From: Spirochaetota bacterium
GTDB lineage: Bacteria; Spirochaetota; Spirochaetia; Treponematales; Breznakiellaceae
DNA length: 8,719 nucleotides
Assembly (NCBI GenBank): GCA_023398155.1
Contig: JAEWSV010000408.1
Location: 1-8,719 of the forward strand
Direction: 5' to 3'
In this document: piece by piece, positions 1 to 6,649 of the stretch
How the letters are laid out: every line of letters begins with the position of its first letter
How positions within the stretch are numbered: position 1 is the stretch's first letter
Made by a program: the position numbers and the translations under genes
The notes under the pieces: model-generated
The model's input: the letters and a program-made list of their open reading frames with translations, nothing else
What the model was told of the DNA's origin: nothing
Database searches by the model: none

Positions 1-752
1 TGCGTCTGCATGCGTTGGAGGCCGAGCGGCCAAGTGGCCATCTCCGGCCGCGCCAGGATGATGCGCGCCAGGAGGAAGTCGTTCCACGCCTGGGTGAAGT
101 TGAAGAGGAACGCGATCGCGAGCGAAGGCGTGGAGAGCGGCAGGATGATCTTGTAGAAGGCCCCCAACCGGCTCGTTCCGTCTATGAGCGCCGCCTCCTC
201 CAGTTCCAGCGGGATCGTTTCGTAATACCCCTTCAGTATCCAGATGGAGAAGGGAACGGAGCTCACCGAGTAGGCCACGACGAGGCCGCGCCACGTGTTG
301 ATGAGGCCGAGCCGCACCGCGAGGATGTAGAGCGGGATCATGAGCATCGCCGCCGGGATCATCTGCGTGGCGAAGAGGAAGATGAGGGCGCCGTTCTTGC
401 CGCGGAAATTCCATCTCGCGAAGGCGTACGCCGAGGTGGACGCGATGATGACGCCGACGGCCGCCGTGGACACCGTGATAACGAGGCTGTTCCACAGCCA
501 GCGGAGGAAGTCCTTCTGGAAGAGGACCACCGCGTAGTTGGAGAAGGACCAGTCGCTCGGAATGATCGCGAGCGACGTCGAGAGGAGCCGGTCTCCCGGC
601 CGCAGGGAGACCGTGAGGATACGGAGCACCGGATACACGGCGAGGATGCAGAAGAATATGAGGACGAGGTGGGTGAACGCGAGTCCCGCCCGGCTACCCT
701 GCCGCCGCTTTCCGAACAGCCATTCCGCGAAGGAGAAGTGCTGCTTGTTCAT
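1..752 (-). CDS. MalG-like sugar ABC transporter permease (3' end cut by window edge)
   Basis: This is the second inner-membrane permease of a CUT1-type carbohydrate importer; it would pair with the MalF-like permease to form the channel. I translated 250 residues, and the frame is still open at the left edge. MalG proteins usually run to about 275-300 residues, so some 30-50 are missing. Hydrophobic segments lie near residues 22-46, 88-113, 120-144, 153-173 and 208-228. The cytoplasmic EAA loop that docks on the ATPase is clear: EEAALIDGTSRLGAFYKIIL, residues 185-204, followed by P205. The start is ATG at 752-750, with AGGAGG at 763-758 five bases upstream. That Shine-Dalgarno sequence overlaps the TAG stop of the upstream permease gene, and the gap is 9 bases, so the two are very likely co-translated. 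Substrate is unknown; maltose-type or other oligosaccharides are plausible. Confidence 0.95.
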   Translation of the reverse strand, partial: MNKQHFSFAEWLFGKRRQGSRAGLAFTHLVLIFFCILAVYPVLRILTVSLRPGDRLLSTSLAIIPSDWSFSNYAVVLFQKDFLRWLWNSLVITVSTAAVGVIIASTSAYAFARWNFRGKNGALIFLFATQMIPAAMLMIPLYILAVRLGLINTWRGLVVAYSVSSVPFSIWILKGYYETIPLELEEAALIDGTSRLGAFYKIILPLSTPSLAIAFLFNFTQAWNDFLLARIILARPEMATWPLGLQRMQT

Positions 753-761
753 GATGGCCTC

Positions 762-1802
762 CTACGCCTTTTCCTGCACGACGCCGGCCTTCTTGACCGT
801 GGGTCGGAATCCGGACACGCGCATGTACACCACGGTGAGCGCCATGAGTATCGCGAAGATGACGAAGGCGAACGTGGAGGCGAATCCGTAGTTGTTGTAC
901 TCGAACGCGGAACGGAAGAGGGCGGTCACCAGGATATCCGAGCTTTCCAGTTCGTTCTCGTTGATGAAGTAGGGCACGTTGAAGTTGTTGAAGGTCCAGA
1001 TGATGCCGAGCACCACCGCCGGGGTCAGCACCGGCCTCAAGAGCGGCAAGGTGATATGGCGGAATTTCCCGAGCCCGCCCGCGCCGTCGATCTCGGCCGC
1101 CTCGTAGTAGGTGGAATCGATGCTCTGCAGGCCGCCGAGCAGGGTGATCATCATGAAGGGCACGCCGAGCCAGATATTGACCAGGTTGACCGCGAAAAAG
1201 TTCCAGAATGGATCCACTTTCCAGTTGATGGCCGCCATGCCGAGCCGCGTGAGGATCACGTTGAGGTAGCCGTATTCGTAATGGAATTCGCCCCTCCACG
1301 CCAGTACGGCGACGACTTGGGGAACGGCCCAGGGGAACACGAGGACGGTGCGGTACAGGCCGCGGAAACGTATTTTCTTGTTGAGCAGCATCGCGAGCGC
1401 GAGGCCGAAGCAGACGTGGCCCGTTATCTGGATGCCCGTCCAGAGGAAGGTGCGCAGGAGGAGCGGCCAGAAGGTCGTCTGCTTGAGGACCGGCTGGGTA
1501 AAGACCCAGCGGAGGTTATTGATGAAATACTCGATTCCGAAGGAGGGATTCTTAAAGCGCCGGATATTCATGTTGCTGAACGTCAGGCGAAGCTCGAACA
1601 GCATCGGATAGACGACCAGCAGGAAGAGCCCGATCGCCGCGGGGGCGATGAGCATGATCGGAATCGCGTTCTTGAAACGCAACCACTTATCGAACACGAG
1701 CCAAAGGATCAACTCGAGCGCGAACACGACGAGGAGGACGCCGAGGATCGTCGTACCGACCTCGCCGAGACTCCGCAACATGATTTGGAGGGTGAGCGTC
1801 AT
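762..1802 (-). CDS. MalF-like sugar ABC transporter permease
   Basis: The first inner-membrane permease of the sugar importer, 346 residues. About seven hydrophobic segments are visible, near residues 15-37, 46-69, 116-140, 148-170, 202-225, 260-280 and 306-327. The first is an N-terminal helix additional to the usual six-helix core, recalling the longer N-terminus of E. coli MalF, but the large periplasmic loop of that protein is absent. The EAA loop is YEAAEIDGAGGLGKFRHITL at residues 233-252, followed by P253, which matches the permease consensus for contact with the ATPase. The start is ATG at 1802-1800, preceded by AGGAGG at 1814-1809 with a 6-base spacer. The gene follows the binding-protein gene after a 90-base gap holding a strong hairpin, and precedes the MalG-like gene by 9 bases. 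No ATPase gene is seen nearby; a shared MalK/MsmX-type ATPase encoded elsewhere is possible. Confidence 0.95.
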   Translation of the reverse strand: MTLTLQIMLRSLGEVGTTILGVLLVVFALELILWLVFDKWLRFKNAIPIMLIAPAAIGLFLLVVYPMLFELRLTFSNMNIRRFKNPSFGIEYFINNLRWVFTQPVLKQTTFWPLLLRTFLWTGIQITGHVCFGLALAMLLNKKIRFRGLYRTVLVFPWAVPQVVAVLAWRGEFHYEYGYLNVILTRLGMAAINWKVDPFWNFFAVNLVNIWLGVPFMMITLLGGLQSIDSTYYEAAEIDGAGGLGKFRHITLPLLRPVLTPAVVLGIIWTFNNFNVPYFINENELESSDILVTALFRSAFEYNNYGFASTFAFVIFAILMALTVVYMRVSGFRPTVKKAGVVQEKA

Positions 1803-1839
1803 GACCGGCCTCCTCGGACTATAGAGCGTGAATTTGAAT

Positions 1840-1871
1840 CGCGGAGGCGCCGAGGCGTGGACGCCTCCGCG
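1840..1871 (-). other. GC-rich stem-loop between binding-protein and permease genes
   Basis: A perfect 10-bp inverted repeat (CGCGGAGGCG with CGCCTCCGCG; arms 1840-1849 and 1862-1871) encloses a 12-base loop. The loop allows an alternative 6-bp stem, GAGGCG with CGCCTC, at 1852-1857 and 1862-1867. The 8-mer CTCCGCGT is repeated in tandem at 1865-1880, giving a further partner for the left arm. No T-run follows on the minus strand (ATTCAAATTC), so it is not a clean terminator. By analogy with the malE-malF intergenic element of E. coli, it may protect the upstream binding-protein mRNA or limit read-through, so that the binding protein is made in excess over the permeases. That role is inferred. 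Confidence 0.7.
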
Positions 1872-1892
1872 TCTCCGCGTTTTAGGAAAGGA

Positions 1893-3116
1893 TTACTGCA
1901 GGGCCTTGACGCCGGCCAGGGCGGCGGCCTGCATGTTCTTGGCCGCTTCGGCCGGGGTCACGGAGCCCGCGAGCACCTTGTTCTGCTCGGGCTTCATGGC
2001 GTCCCAGTTGGCGCGCATCTCGACGACGGTCGGCATCGGCGTGCCTTTGGCCATCTGCTCGGAGGATCCCTTGAGGATGGGATCGGAGGTGATGACCTTG
2101 TCTTCAAGAGCCTTCTTGAGTCCGGGCAGCCGCTTGAGGGTATTGACCATGGCGACCTGCTTCTCATAGCTCGTCACGAAGCCGATGAAGGCCTTGATGG
2201 CTTCAAGCTGGGCCGCCTCGACGTCTTTCGCGATTATGAAGTACTTACCGGAGGTGTACGGGGCCGGCCACTTGGCGCCCTTGACCTGCGGGATCGGCGC
2301 GACGCCGTGATCCGCTCCGAGGAGCTTGGAATAGTCGCCGAGGGACCAGTCGCCGTTGATGATCATCGCGGCCTTGCCTTCCTTGAAGAGGGTATCGGCG
2401 GCGTTATAGTCGCACTCGACCGGAACGATCTTATGGACCGTCTTGAGGTCGGCCATGAACTGGAGGGTCTTCACCATCTCGGGGGTATCGAGCGTGGGGG
2501 TCACGCCGTCGGCCGCAAACACCTTCCCGCCGAAACCGCCGAGCCAGGGGGCGAGCCAGAAGGGCTCGATCTGGTTATAGACGAGGCCGTACTGGACCTT
2601 GCCGGCCGCCTGGAGGTCCTTGGCGAGCTTGATCATCTCGTCGGTGTTCTTCGGGGCGACAGGCACGAATTTCTTGTTGAACTGGAGCATGAGGTGGTTG
2701 CCGGAGGAGATCGGCACCGCCCAAGTCTTGCCGTTCATGACGACCGATTCGACGAAGTCCTTCGTCTTGACGACGTCGTCCACGGGCCGGATCAGGTCCG
2801 CGGCGGTGAAGGGGCCGGCGTGGTCGGAAACGGTCCACAGGAGGTCGGGGGCCGAACCGGCGAGGGAAGCCGTCTGGAAGTCCTCGCGGAGCGCTTCGGT
2901 GTCCTTCTGGACCACCTCGATCTTGACTTGGGGATTGGCGGCGACGAATTCCTCGGCGAGCGCCTTCACGAACTGGAACGCGCCCTCGGACTCGCCCTCC
3001 TGGGTCCATAGCTGAATGTTTACCGGTCCCGTTGCGGACGCGGCCTGCTGCCCCGCGGCGAATACGGTACCGGCGACGAGCGCGGATACCACAAGCAGGG
3101 TAATTAACTTCTTCAT
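1893..3116 (-). CDS. Extracellular sugar-binding protein of CUT1 ABC importer (MalE-like family)
   Basis: A 407-residue solute-binding protein of the family-1 (SBP_bac_1/8) type, which captures a sugar outside the inner membrane and delivers it to the permease pair encoded just downstream. Residues 1-20 form a signal peptide (MKK, then a hydrophobic run ending TVFA) with cleavage expected before or after A21; the mature end AGQQ resembles spirochaetal binding proteins. I see no lipobox cysteine. Family features include the early strand NIQLWTQEGE (33-42), FNKKF (146-150), the aromatic stretch FWLAPWLGGFGG (186-197), and MIINGDWSLGDY (251-262), which matches the INGPW region of MalE. The start ATG is fixed by AGGAGGAGG at 3130-3122, five bases upstream. 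Probable control by a LacI-type repressor is described under the operator entries. The ligand cannot be named from sequence; maltose or trehalose-like sugars are candidates. Confidence 0.93.
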   Translation of the reverse strand: MKKLITLLVVSALVAGTVFAAGQQAASATGPVNIQLWTQEGESEGAFQFVKALAEEFVAANPQVKIEVVQKDTEALREDFQTASLAGSAPDLLWTVSDHAGPFTAADLIRPVDDVVKTKDFVESVVMNGKTWAVPISSGNHLMLQFNKKFVPVAPKNTDEMIKLAKDLQAAGKVQYGLVYNQIEPFWLAPWLGGFGGKVFAADGVTPTLDTPEMVKTLQFMADLKTVHKIVPVECDYNAADTLFKEGKAAMIINGDWSLGDYSKLLGADHGVAPIPQVKGAKWPAPYTSGKYFIIAKDVEAAQLEAIKAFIGFVTSYEKQVAMVNTLKRLPGLKKALEDKVITSDPILKGSSEQMAKGTPMPTVVEMRANWDAMKPEQNKVLAGSVTPAEAAKNMQAAALAGVKALQ

Positions 3117-3147
3117 CGATCCCTCCTCCTTGGCAATTCAAGGTAGA

Positions 3148-3159
3148 TTAACCGATTTA
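3148..3159 (-). promoter_or_regulatory. Second, imperfect LacI-family operator-like palindrome
   Basis: On the minus strand this reads TAAATCGGTTAA, a degenerate copy of the perfect palindrome one base away (TAAACCGGTTTA). The two CG centres are 13 bases apart. It lies inside the predicted 5' leader of the sugar-transport operon, between the promoter and the Shine-Dalgarno sequence. A paired arrangement suggests two repressor dimers, or one site that shifted by duplication. Assignment rests on similarity to the neighbouring site. Confidence 0.55.
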
Positions 3160-3160
3160 T

Positions 3161-3172
3161 TAAACCGGTTTA
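3161..3172 (-). promoter_or_regulatory. LacI-family operator-like perfect palindrome
   Basis: TAAACCGGTTTA is a perfect 12-base palindrome with a central CG and A/T-rich flanks, the form typical of LacI/GalR-family operators. It starts 4 bases after the predicted -10 box and covers the expected transcription start of the sugar-transport operon, so a bound repressor would block initiation. The regulator gene is not in the window. The expected logic, from knowledge of such regulons, is derepression when the transported sugar or a derivative is present. Confidence 0.75.
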
Positions 3173-3176
3173 CCAC

Positions 3177-3204
3177 AGTGTAATACAGATTCTTAACTTG
3201 TCAA
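3177..3204 (-). promoter_or_regulatory. Promoter of the sugar-transport operon
   Basis: A consensus -35 box TTGACA (3204-3199) is followed by a 16-base spacer and a -10 box TACACT (3182-3177; 4 of 6 consensus bases). The expected transcription start is near 3170, giving a leader of about 55 bases before the ATG at 3116. The -35 box sits inside the small palindrome CTTGACAAG. The promoter begins about 30 bases after the stop of the upstream HD-GYP gene. The weak -10 with a perfect -35 and abutting operators fits a regulated promoter. Confidence 0.75.
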
Positions 3205-3236
3205 GCAAAAAGTGGCGGCGATGTCGGGAGAAACGG

Positions 3237-5534
3237 TTAGAACGCGAAAGAGCCGGAACGGAACAAGGCGATGCACGCGGTTACTACCGCGGGATCGTAG
3301 AGGGTTCCGGAACTTAGTTCGATCTCGGAGAGGGCGGCCTCAAGGCCGAGGGAAGGCCGGTAGGGCCGGTGGGACACCATGGCGTCCATGACGTCCGCGA
3401 CGCAGATGATGCGGCTTTCCAGGCTGATCGTTTCGCCGGCCAAGCCCGCGGGATACCCCGATCCGTCGTACTTCTCGTGGTGCTCCAGCGCGTATTGGGC
3501 GATGGGATACGGAAATTCGATGGAGCGCAGGATATCGTAGGAAACCACCGGATGCTGCCTGATGAGCTGATACTCCAGCTCCGATAACTTCCCCGGCTTG
3601 GAAAGCAGCTCGGAAGGGACGGCTATCTTACCGACGTCGTGGAGCAACGCTGCGATACGGGTGGCTTCAGTCCGGTCGGGGCTCAGGCCGAGCTCGCGCG
3701 CCAGGGCGTTCGCGAGCTTCGCCACGCGCTGTTGGTGCCCTGCGGTGTAAGGATCGCGGATCTCAACGGCTTTGACGAGGGCCAGGATCGTGCCGTCGGT
3801 GAGCCCCTTGAGGCGGTCGTTCTTGGTGCGGAGAGCTTCCTCGTTGAGTTTGCGTTCGATCGCCATGGCGATCTGCGACGAAACGAAGTTGAGTATCTTC
3901 CGGTCCTCGTCGCCGTAGGACACGCCGAGGCGGCGGATCTGGGCCACCAAAGCGCCGACGATGTCACCGTCGCCGTTCCGGAGCGGCACGCCGAGCCATT
4001 CCCGGGGCGGCGGTCCGGCAGTCCGCGCTTCTCCGTCCGACCTCATCCGCTCGATGTCCTCGGACCTGAGGAGCAACGCGCGCCCTTCGCGGATGAGATG
4101 TTCCACGAGACCGTCGGAAAGCGTGACCTCGCGCGCCGTATCATGGGAGGACTCGCCCGCTTCGTCCACGTAGTACGGGCAATCCATGGTCCCCGCGGCG
4201 TCGCGCAGGACGATGAAGAGGTTTTCCGCGGGCACGAGGCGCGCGACGATGCGGTGGACGATCCTGAACAAGTTGTGCATATCCTGGGCGAAGTAGGCCG
4301 CCTCGGAGATGCTATAGAGCGCCCGCTGAAGGCGTTCGCCCTGTTTTCGGTCCGTTATGTCGTAAGAAAAAACCGCGATCTCCCTGACCGCCCCCTCCCC
4401 GTCGAAGATGGGGAAGCCGGAATTATAATAGACGTTCTGGTCCCGTTCGTATTCGATGCGCGCGGGGCGCCCCGTCGCCAGGATCTCTTCAAAGAAATGC
4501 TCGCGTATGTCGCGGAGGCCTTCGTCCGGTAGATCCTGGAGCTTCTTTCCGACGAGCGAGTCGATGGGCGTCGCGTAGCGCTCCGAGAGGGCCCGGTTCC
4601 CCGCCTTGATGACGCCCTCGCCGTCCACCAGGAAAACGGCGTCCTCCGACGCGTTGAGGATGGCGTCCAAGGTACGCTCGTTCTCGCGGAGCCGCCGGTT
4701 CGCGTCCATGAGGCTCGAGATATCCCGGATCGCGACGACGAAGCCGTCGATCGCCCGCTGCGAATCGCGGAGGGTGGAGATGTTGGCCAGCACGGGGAGG
4801 CGCCGCCCTGCGGCGTCCTCGACGTGGGCTTCCACGTCGCGCAAGCGGCCCTGGGCGGTGCACCGCTTGAGGAGGGCGAGCGCGGCATCCGGCGAGAAAT
4901 CCGGAAATACGGAGCTCAGGGATTGACCGATGACCGGCCGCGCGAGTCCGAACAGTTCCGCGTACCCTCGGTTCACCCGCTCGATCGCCCCGGAGGCGTT
5001 GAGGATGATGACCGGATCGATCATCCCTTCAATGGTCTGGATGGCCATTTCCGCGGCGGCTGCCATGACGAGGGCGGCCGATCGTTCCTGCTCTTCCCTC
5101 CGTTCTACGGTGACGTCGATCGCCGTGCCGACGAAGAGGGCTACTTCGGAGGCGGCATCCCGAAGCGCCGCGCGGTGGAGGATGAGGCTCCGTTCTACCC
5201 CGTCAGCCCCCGGAAGCCGCGCCTCCACGACTTGGCGCTCTTCGCCCTTTACGAGTTCCGTGTCCCACTGGAAAAGACGGGTTGCGATGCGTGAAGGAAA
5301 CAGCTCGAAATCGGTTGCGCCGACGATCTCGTTTTTCGGGCGACCGAGAAGACGCTCGTATCCCTTGTTACAGCCGATGTATCTCCCGTCCGGAGCCTTA
5401 TAATAGACCGCGTTCGGGATGGAATCGATGAGTGCGTCGAAAACGGCGCGGCGGGCCTCGTCACCGCTAGGTCCGGGAACCTCGCCGCCTCGTCGGAAGA
5501 ATGTTGCTAAAGCATCGGTGCCGATCGTTTCCAT
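3237..5534 (-). CDS. PAS-PAS-PAS-GAF-HD-GYP protein, probable c-di-GMP phosphodiesterase
   Basis: A 765-residue soluble signalling protein without membrane segments or a signal peptide. In order it has PAS domains at about residues 28-147, 167-277 and 285-395, a GAF domain at about 410-565, and a C-terminal HD-GYP domain at about 575-755. The catalytic set looks intact: H600, the HD pair in LHDVGK (H632, D633, K636), H661 in RQHP, HHEKYDGSGYP (685-695), and D714 in VADVMDAM. HD-GYP proteins hydrolyse c-di-GMP to pGpG or GMP, so this is probably an active phosphodiesterase whose activity is tuned by ligands or redox state sensed by PAS and GAF. The ATG at 5534 is the only workable start: an in-frame TGA lies 12 bases upstream (5549-5547), and PAS1 begins soon after the start. 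It lacks a Shine-Dalgarno sequence. The gene appears to be transcribed alone; the signal sensed is unknown. Confidence 0.93.
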   Translation of the reverse strand: METIGTDALATFFRRGGEVPGPSGDEARRAVFDALIDSIPNAVYYKAPDGRYIGCNKGYERLLGRPKNEIVGATDFELFPSRIATRLFQWDTELVKGEERQVVEARLPGADGVERSLILHRAALRDAASEVALFVGTAIDVTVERREEQERSAALVMAAAAEMAIQTIEGMIDPVIILNASGAIERVNRGYAELFGLARPVIGQSLSSVFPDFSPDAALALLKRCTAQGRLRDVEAHVEDAAGRRLPVLANISTLRDSQRAIDGFVVAIRDISSLMDANRRLRENERTLDAILNASEDAVFLVDGEGVIKAGNRALSERYATPIDSLVGKKLQDLPDEGLRDIREHFFEEILATGRPARIEYERDQNVYYNSGFPIFDGEGAVREIAVFSYDITDRKQGERLQRALYSISEAAYFAQDMHNLFRIVHRIVARLVPAENLFIVLRDAAGTMDCPYYVDEAGESSHDTAREVTLSDGLVEHLIREGRALLLRSEDIERMRSDGEARTAGPPPREWLGVPLRNGDGDIVGALVAQIRRLGVSYGDEDRKILNFVSSQIAMAIERKLNEEALRTKNDRLKGLTDGTILALVKAVEIRDPYTAGHQQRVAKLANALARELGLSPDRTEATRIAALLHDVGKIAVPSELLSKPGKLSELEYQLIRQHPVVSYDILRSIEFPYPIAQYALEHHEKYDGSGYPAGLAGETISLESRIICVADVMDAMVSHRPYRPSLGLEAALSEIELSSGTLYDPAVVTACIALFRSGSFAF

Positions 5535-5545
5535 GGCGCATGCAC

Positions 5546-5574
5546 ATCATACCCCCGATCCCTAGGTTCGTCGA
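5546..5574 (-). promoter_or_regulatory. Possible promoter of the HD-GYP gene
   Basis: On the minus strand TCGACG (5574-5569; 4 of 6 -35 consensus bases) stands 17 bases before TATGAT (5551-5546; 5 of 6 -10 consensus bases). Initiation about 7 bases downstream would fall near 5539, only about 5 bases before the ATG at 5534. This fits the absence of any Shine-Dalgarno sequence, but a different upstream start between the terminator and this point cannot be excluded. Confidence 0.4.
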
Positions 5575-5621
5575 GCTGGAAAACCCACAAAGCTCCCAAA
5601 TGTTCAAAAGCTCAATAACAA

Positions 5622-5655
5622 ACGCCCCTGAACACCAAGCGGTCTTCAGGGGCGT
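5622..5655 (-). terminator. Intrinsic terminator of the cyclase/coiled-coil operon
   Basis: A perfect 11-bp stem (ACGCCCCTGAA with TTCAGGGGCGT; arms 5622-5632 and 5645-5655) continues, after one C·C mismatch, with 3 more pairs and a 4-base loop. On the minus strand the stem is followed by TTTGTTATT, a broken T-rich tail. On the plus strand no T-run follows. It therefore ends transcription arriving from the gene at 5723 and insulates the HD-GYP gene. Confidence 0.8.
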
Positions 5656-5678
5656 CTTCACGGTGAGCGTATCGATGT

Positions 5679-5708
5679 CCGTTCCGCGCCGAACGGCGCG
5701 GGGAACGG
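5679..5708 (-). other. Second stem-loop just after the 308-residue gene
   Basis: Arms 5679-5690 and 5695-5708 form 12 pairs with a two-base bulge (5702-5703) and a 4-base loop GAAC (GTTC on the minus strand). It begins 14 bases after the stop codon of the secreted coiled-coil gene. No T-run follows, so it more likely protects the mRNA 3' end, or assists the terminator 24 bases further on, than terminates by itself. Confidence 0.6.
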
Positions 5709-5722
5709 GGGGTACGGGCGCC

Positions 5723-6649
5723 TTACTTCCCGAATAGGACGATGCGCACGGCGTCCACCTGCTTGATCGTCGCGACGATCCCTTCGGATTTCAGCTTGAG
5801 GACCATGTCCTTGGAGGCCATGTTCGGGTTCTCCGCGCTCAAGGCCACAATCCGCTCGATGATCGCGGGATTCACGGGCTTCGCGGCCGTTTTGGCCTGA
5901 TTCGCGATGAGGACTTTCTCGCGCGCGGAGAGCCGAGCCTCGAGCGCGGCGATTCGAGCCTCAAGGGCCGCGATCAGGTCCTGGTGAGCGGCGATCCGGC
6001 TTTCGTTGGCCGCGATCTTGCTTTCGCCGGCCGCCATCTGGTCCTTATGAGCGATGAGCACCTCTTCCTGCTCTATCGTCCGCGCCAGATGGTATTCGGG
6101 ATCGTTATCCCTGACGAACGCCGCCGGGTCGTCGATGGCGGCGGCCAGCCGATCCAGGAGCGCCCGTTCGCCGTCGAAGCGGCCGCGGAAACGGAGGAAA
6201 TACGCGTCGACCTTTACCCGGAATTCGTAGTCGATGAAGGCGCCGACGGAGGAGAATACGAGGCCCGAGGGTACGTACGGAAGGAAATCGCGCGATTCCT
6301 CGGCGAATTTCGACGGGACCACCCGGACGCGGACATCGTCGCCGAGCGCCGTGAAGGCGATGGAGCCGGCAGTAAGGCTCTTCCAACCCGAAAGGGCCTG
6401 TCCCAATGAAAGGAGGGCGCGGGCAGCTTCCGGCTTCACCGTGCCGGCCGCATCCAGGGTGAAGCGGCCCGCGGAAGATTCCAGGGTATAGGACGTGCGG
6501 TCCCCCCGGGCCGAGCTCGAGACTACTTTAACGCCGCCCTGGCCGAGTATGTTGACCCAGGGCCCCGAGGGCGCGGCTTGGGCGAAGGCTATCGAGGACG
6601 ACGCGCTGACTATCGCCGCGGCGGCGATGGCGGTACGGAAGGCGTTCAT
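5723..6649 (-). CDS. Secreted coiled-coil protein of unknown function (308 residues)
   Basis: I do not recognise the family. Residues 1-23 are a clear signal peptide (MNAFR, then an Ala-rich core ending AFA|QA), so the product should be exported. Residues 24-190 form a mixed globular part with strands such as YEFRVKVDAYFLRFRG (141-156). Residues about 197-252 are eight uninterrupted heptads, with the pattern IAALEAR in the middle, forming a coiled coil. After a Pro-containing hinge (KPVNPA) a compact helical C-terminal domain follows at about 261-308, ending VRIVLFGK. The ATG at 6649 is chosen because it overlaps the upstream stop as ATGA, has GGAGG at 6661-6657, and immediately starts a signal peptide; the frame's further upstream extension to 6808 lies wholly inside the neighbouring gene. 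It is the last gene of the cyclase cluster. From memory, T. pallidum has an uncharacterised cluster beside its adenylate cyclase (TP0483-TP0485) that could be related; I could not check this. Confidence 0.85.
   Translation of the reverse strand: MNAFRTAIAAAAIVSASSSIAFAQAAPSGPWVNILGQGGVKVVSSSARGDRTSYTLESSAGRFTLDAAGTVKPEAARALLSLGQALSGWKSLTAGSIAFTALGDDVRVRVVPSKFAEESRDFLPYVPSGLVFSSVGAFIDYEFRVKVDAYFLRFRGRFDGERALLDRLAAAIDDPAAFVRDNDPEYHLARTIEQEEVLIAHKDQMAAGESKIAANESRIAAHQDLIAALEARIAALEARLSAREKVLIANQAKTAAKPVNPAIIERIVALSAENPNMASKDMVLKLKSEGIVATIKQVDAVRIVLFGK
5894..6061 (-). repeat. Eight imperfect 21-base tandem units encoding heptads
   Basis: Within the 308-residue gene, codons 197-252 read as eight in-phase 7-residue units. 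The six central units (about 5915-6040) share a core ATCGC-(G/C)-GC that encodes Ile-Ala-Ala, followed by a Glu/Gln at the same register (KIAANES, RIAAHQD, LIAALEA, RIAALEA). The first and last units share VLIA(H/N). Register and length are constant with no insertions, so expansion by slippage or unequal crossing-over from a 21-base unit is plausible. Confidence 0.75.

Noticed and set aside
1803..1892. Separate promoter or small gene between binding-protein and MalF-like genes
   Set aside because: No convincing -35/-10 pair or coding frame is seen; the space is taken up by the hairpin and the Shine-Dalgarno sequence.
15..3011. 998-codon open frame on the plus strand across three genes
   Set aside because: It is the codon-aligned complement of the two permease genes and the binding-protein gene, which all happen to lie in the same frame. 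Stops would require the sense codons TTA, CTA or TCA, which are rare in this GC-rich DNA. The product is an implausible Arg/Glu/Asp/Gly-rich string without domains, while the minus strand shows clear family motifs.
3205..3236. Intrinsic terminator after the HD-GYP gene
   Set aside because: A run of five T's is present on the minus strand (3207-3211), but no stable stem precedes it, so read-through into the sugar operon cannot be excluded and no terminator is claimed.
3639..4532. 297-codon open frame on the plus strand
   Set aside because: It is the codon-aligned complement of the HD-GYP gene, whose catalytic and sensor domains are plainly on the minus strand.
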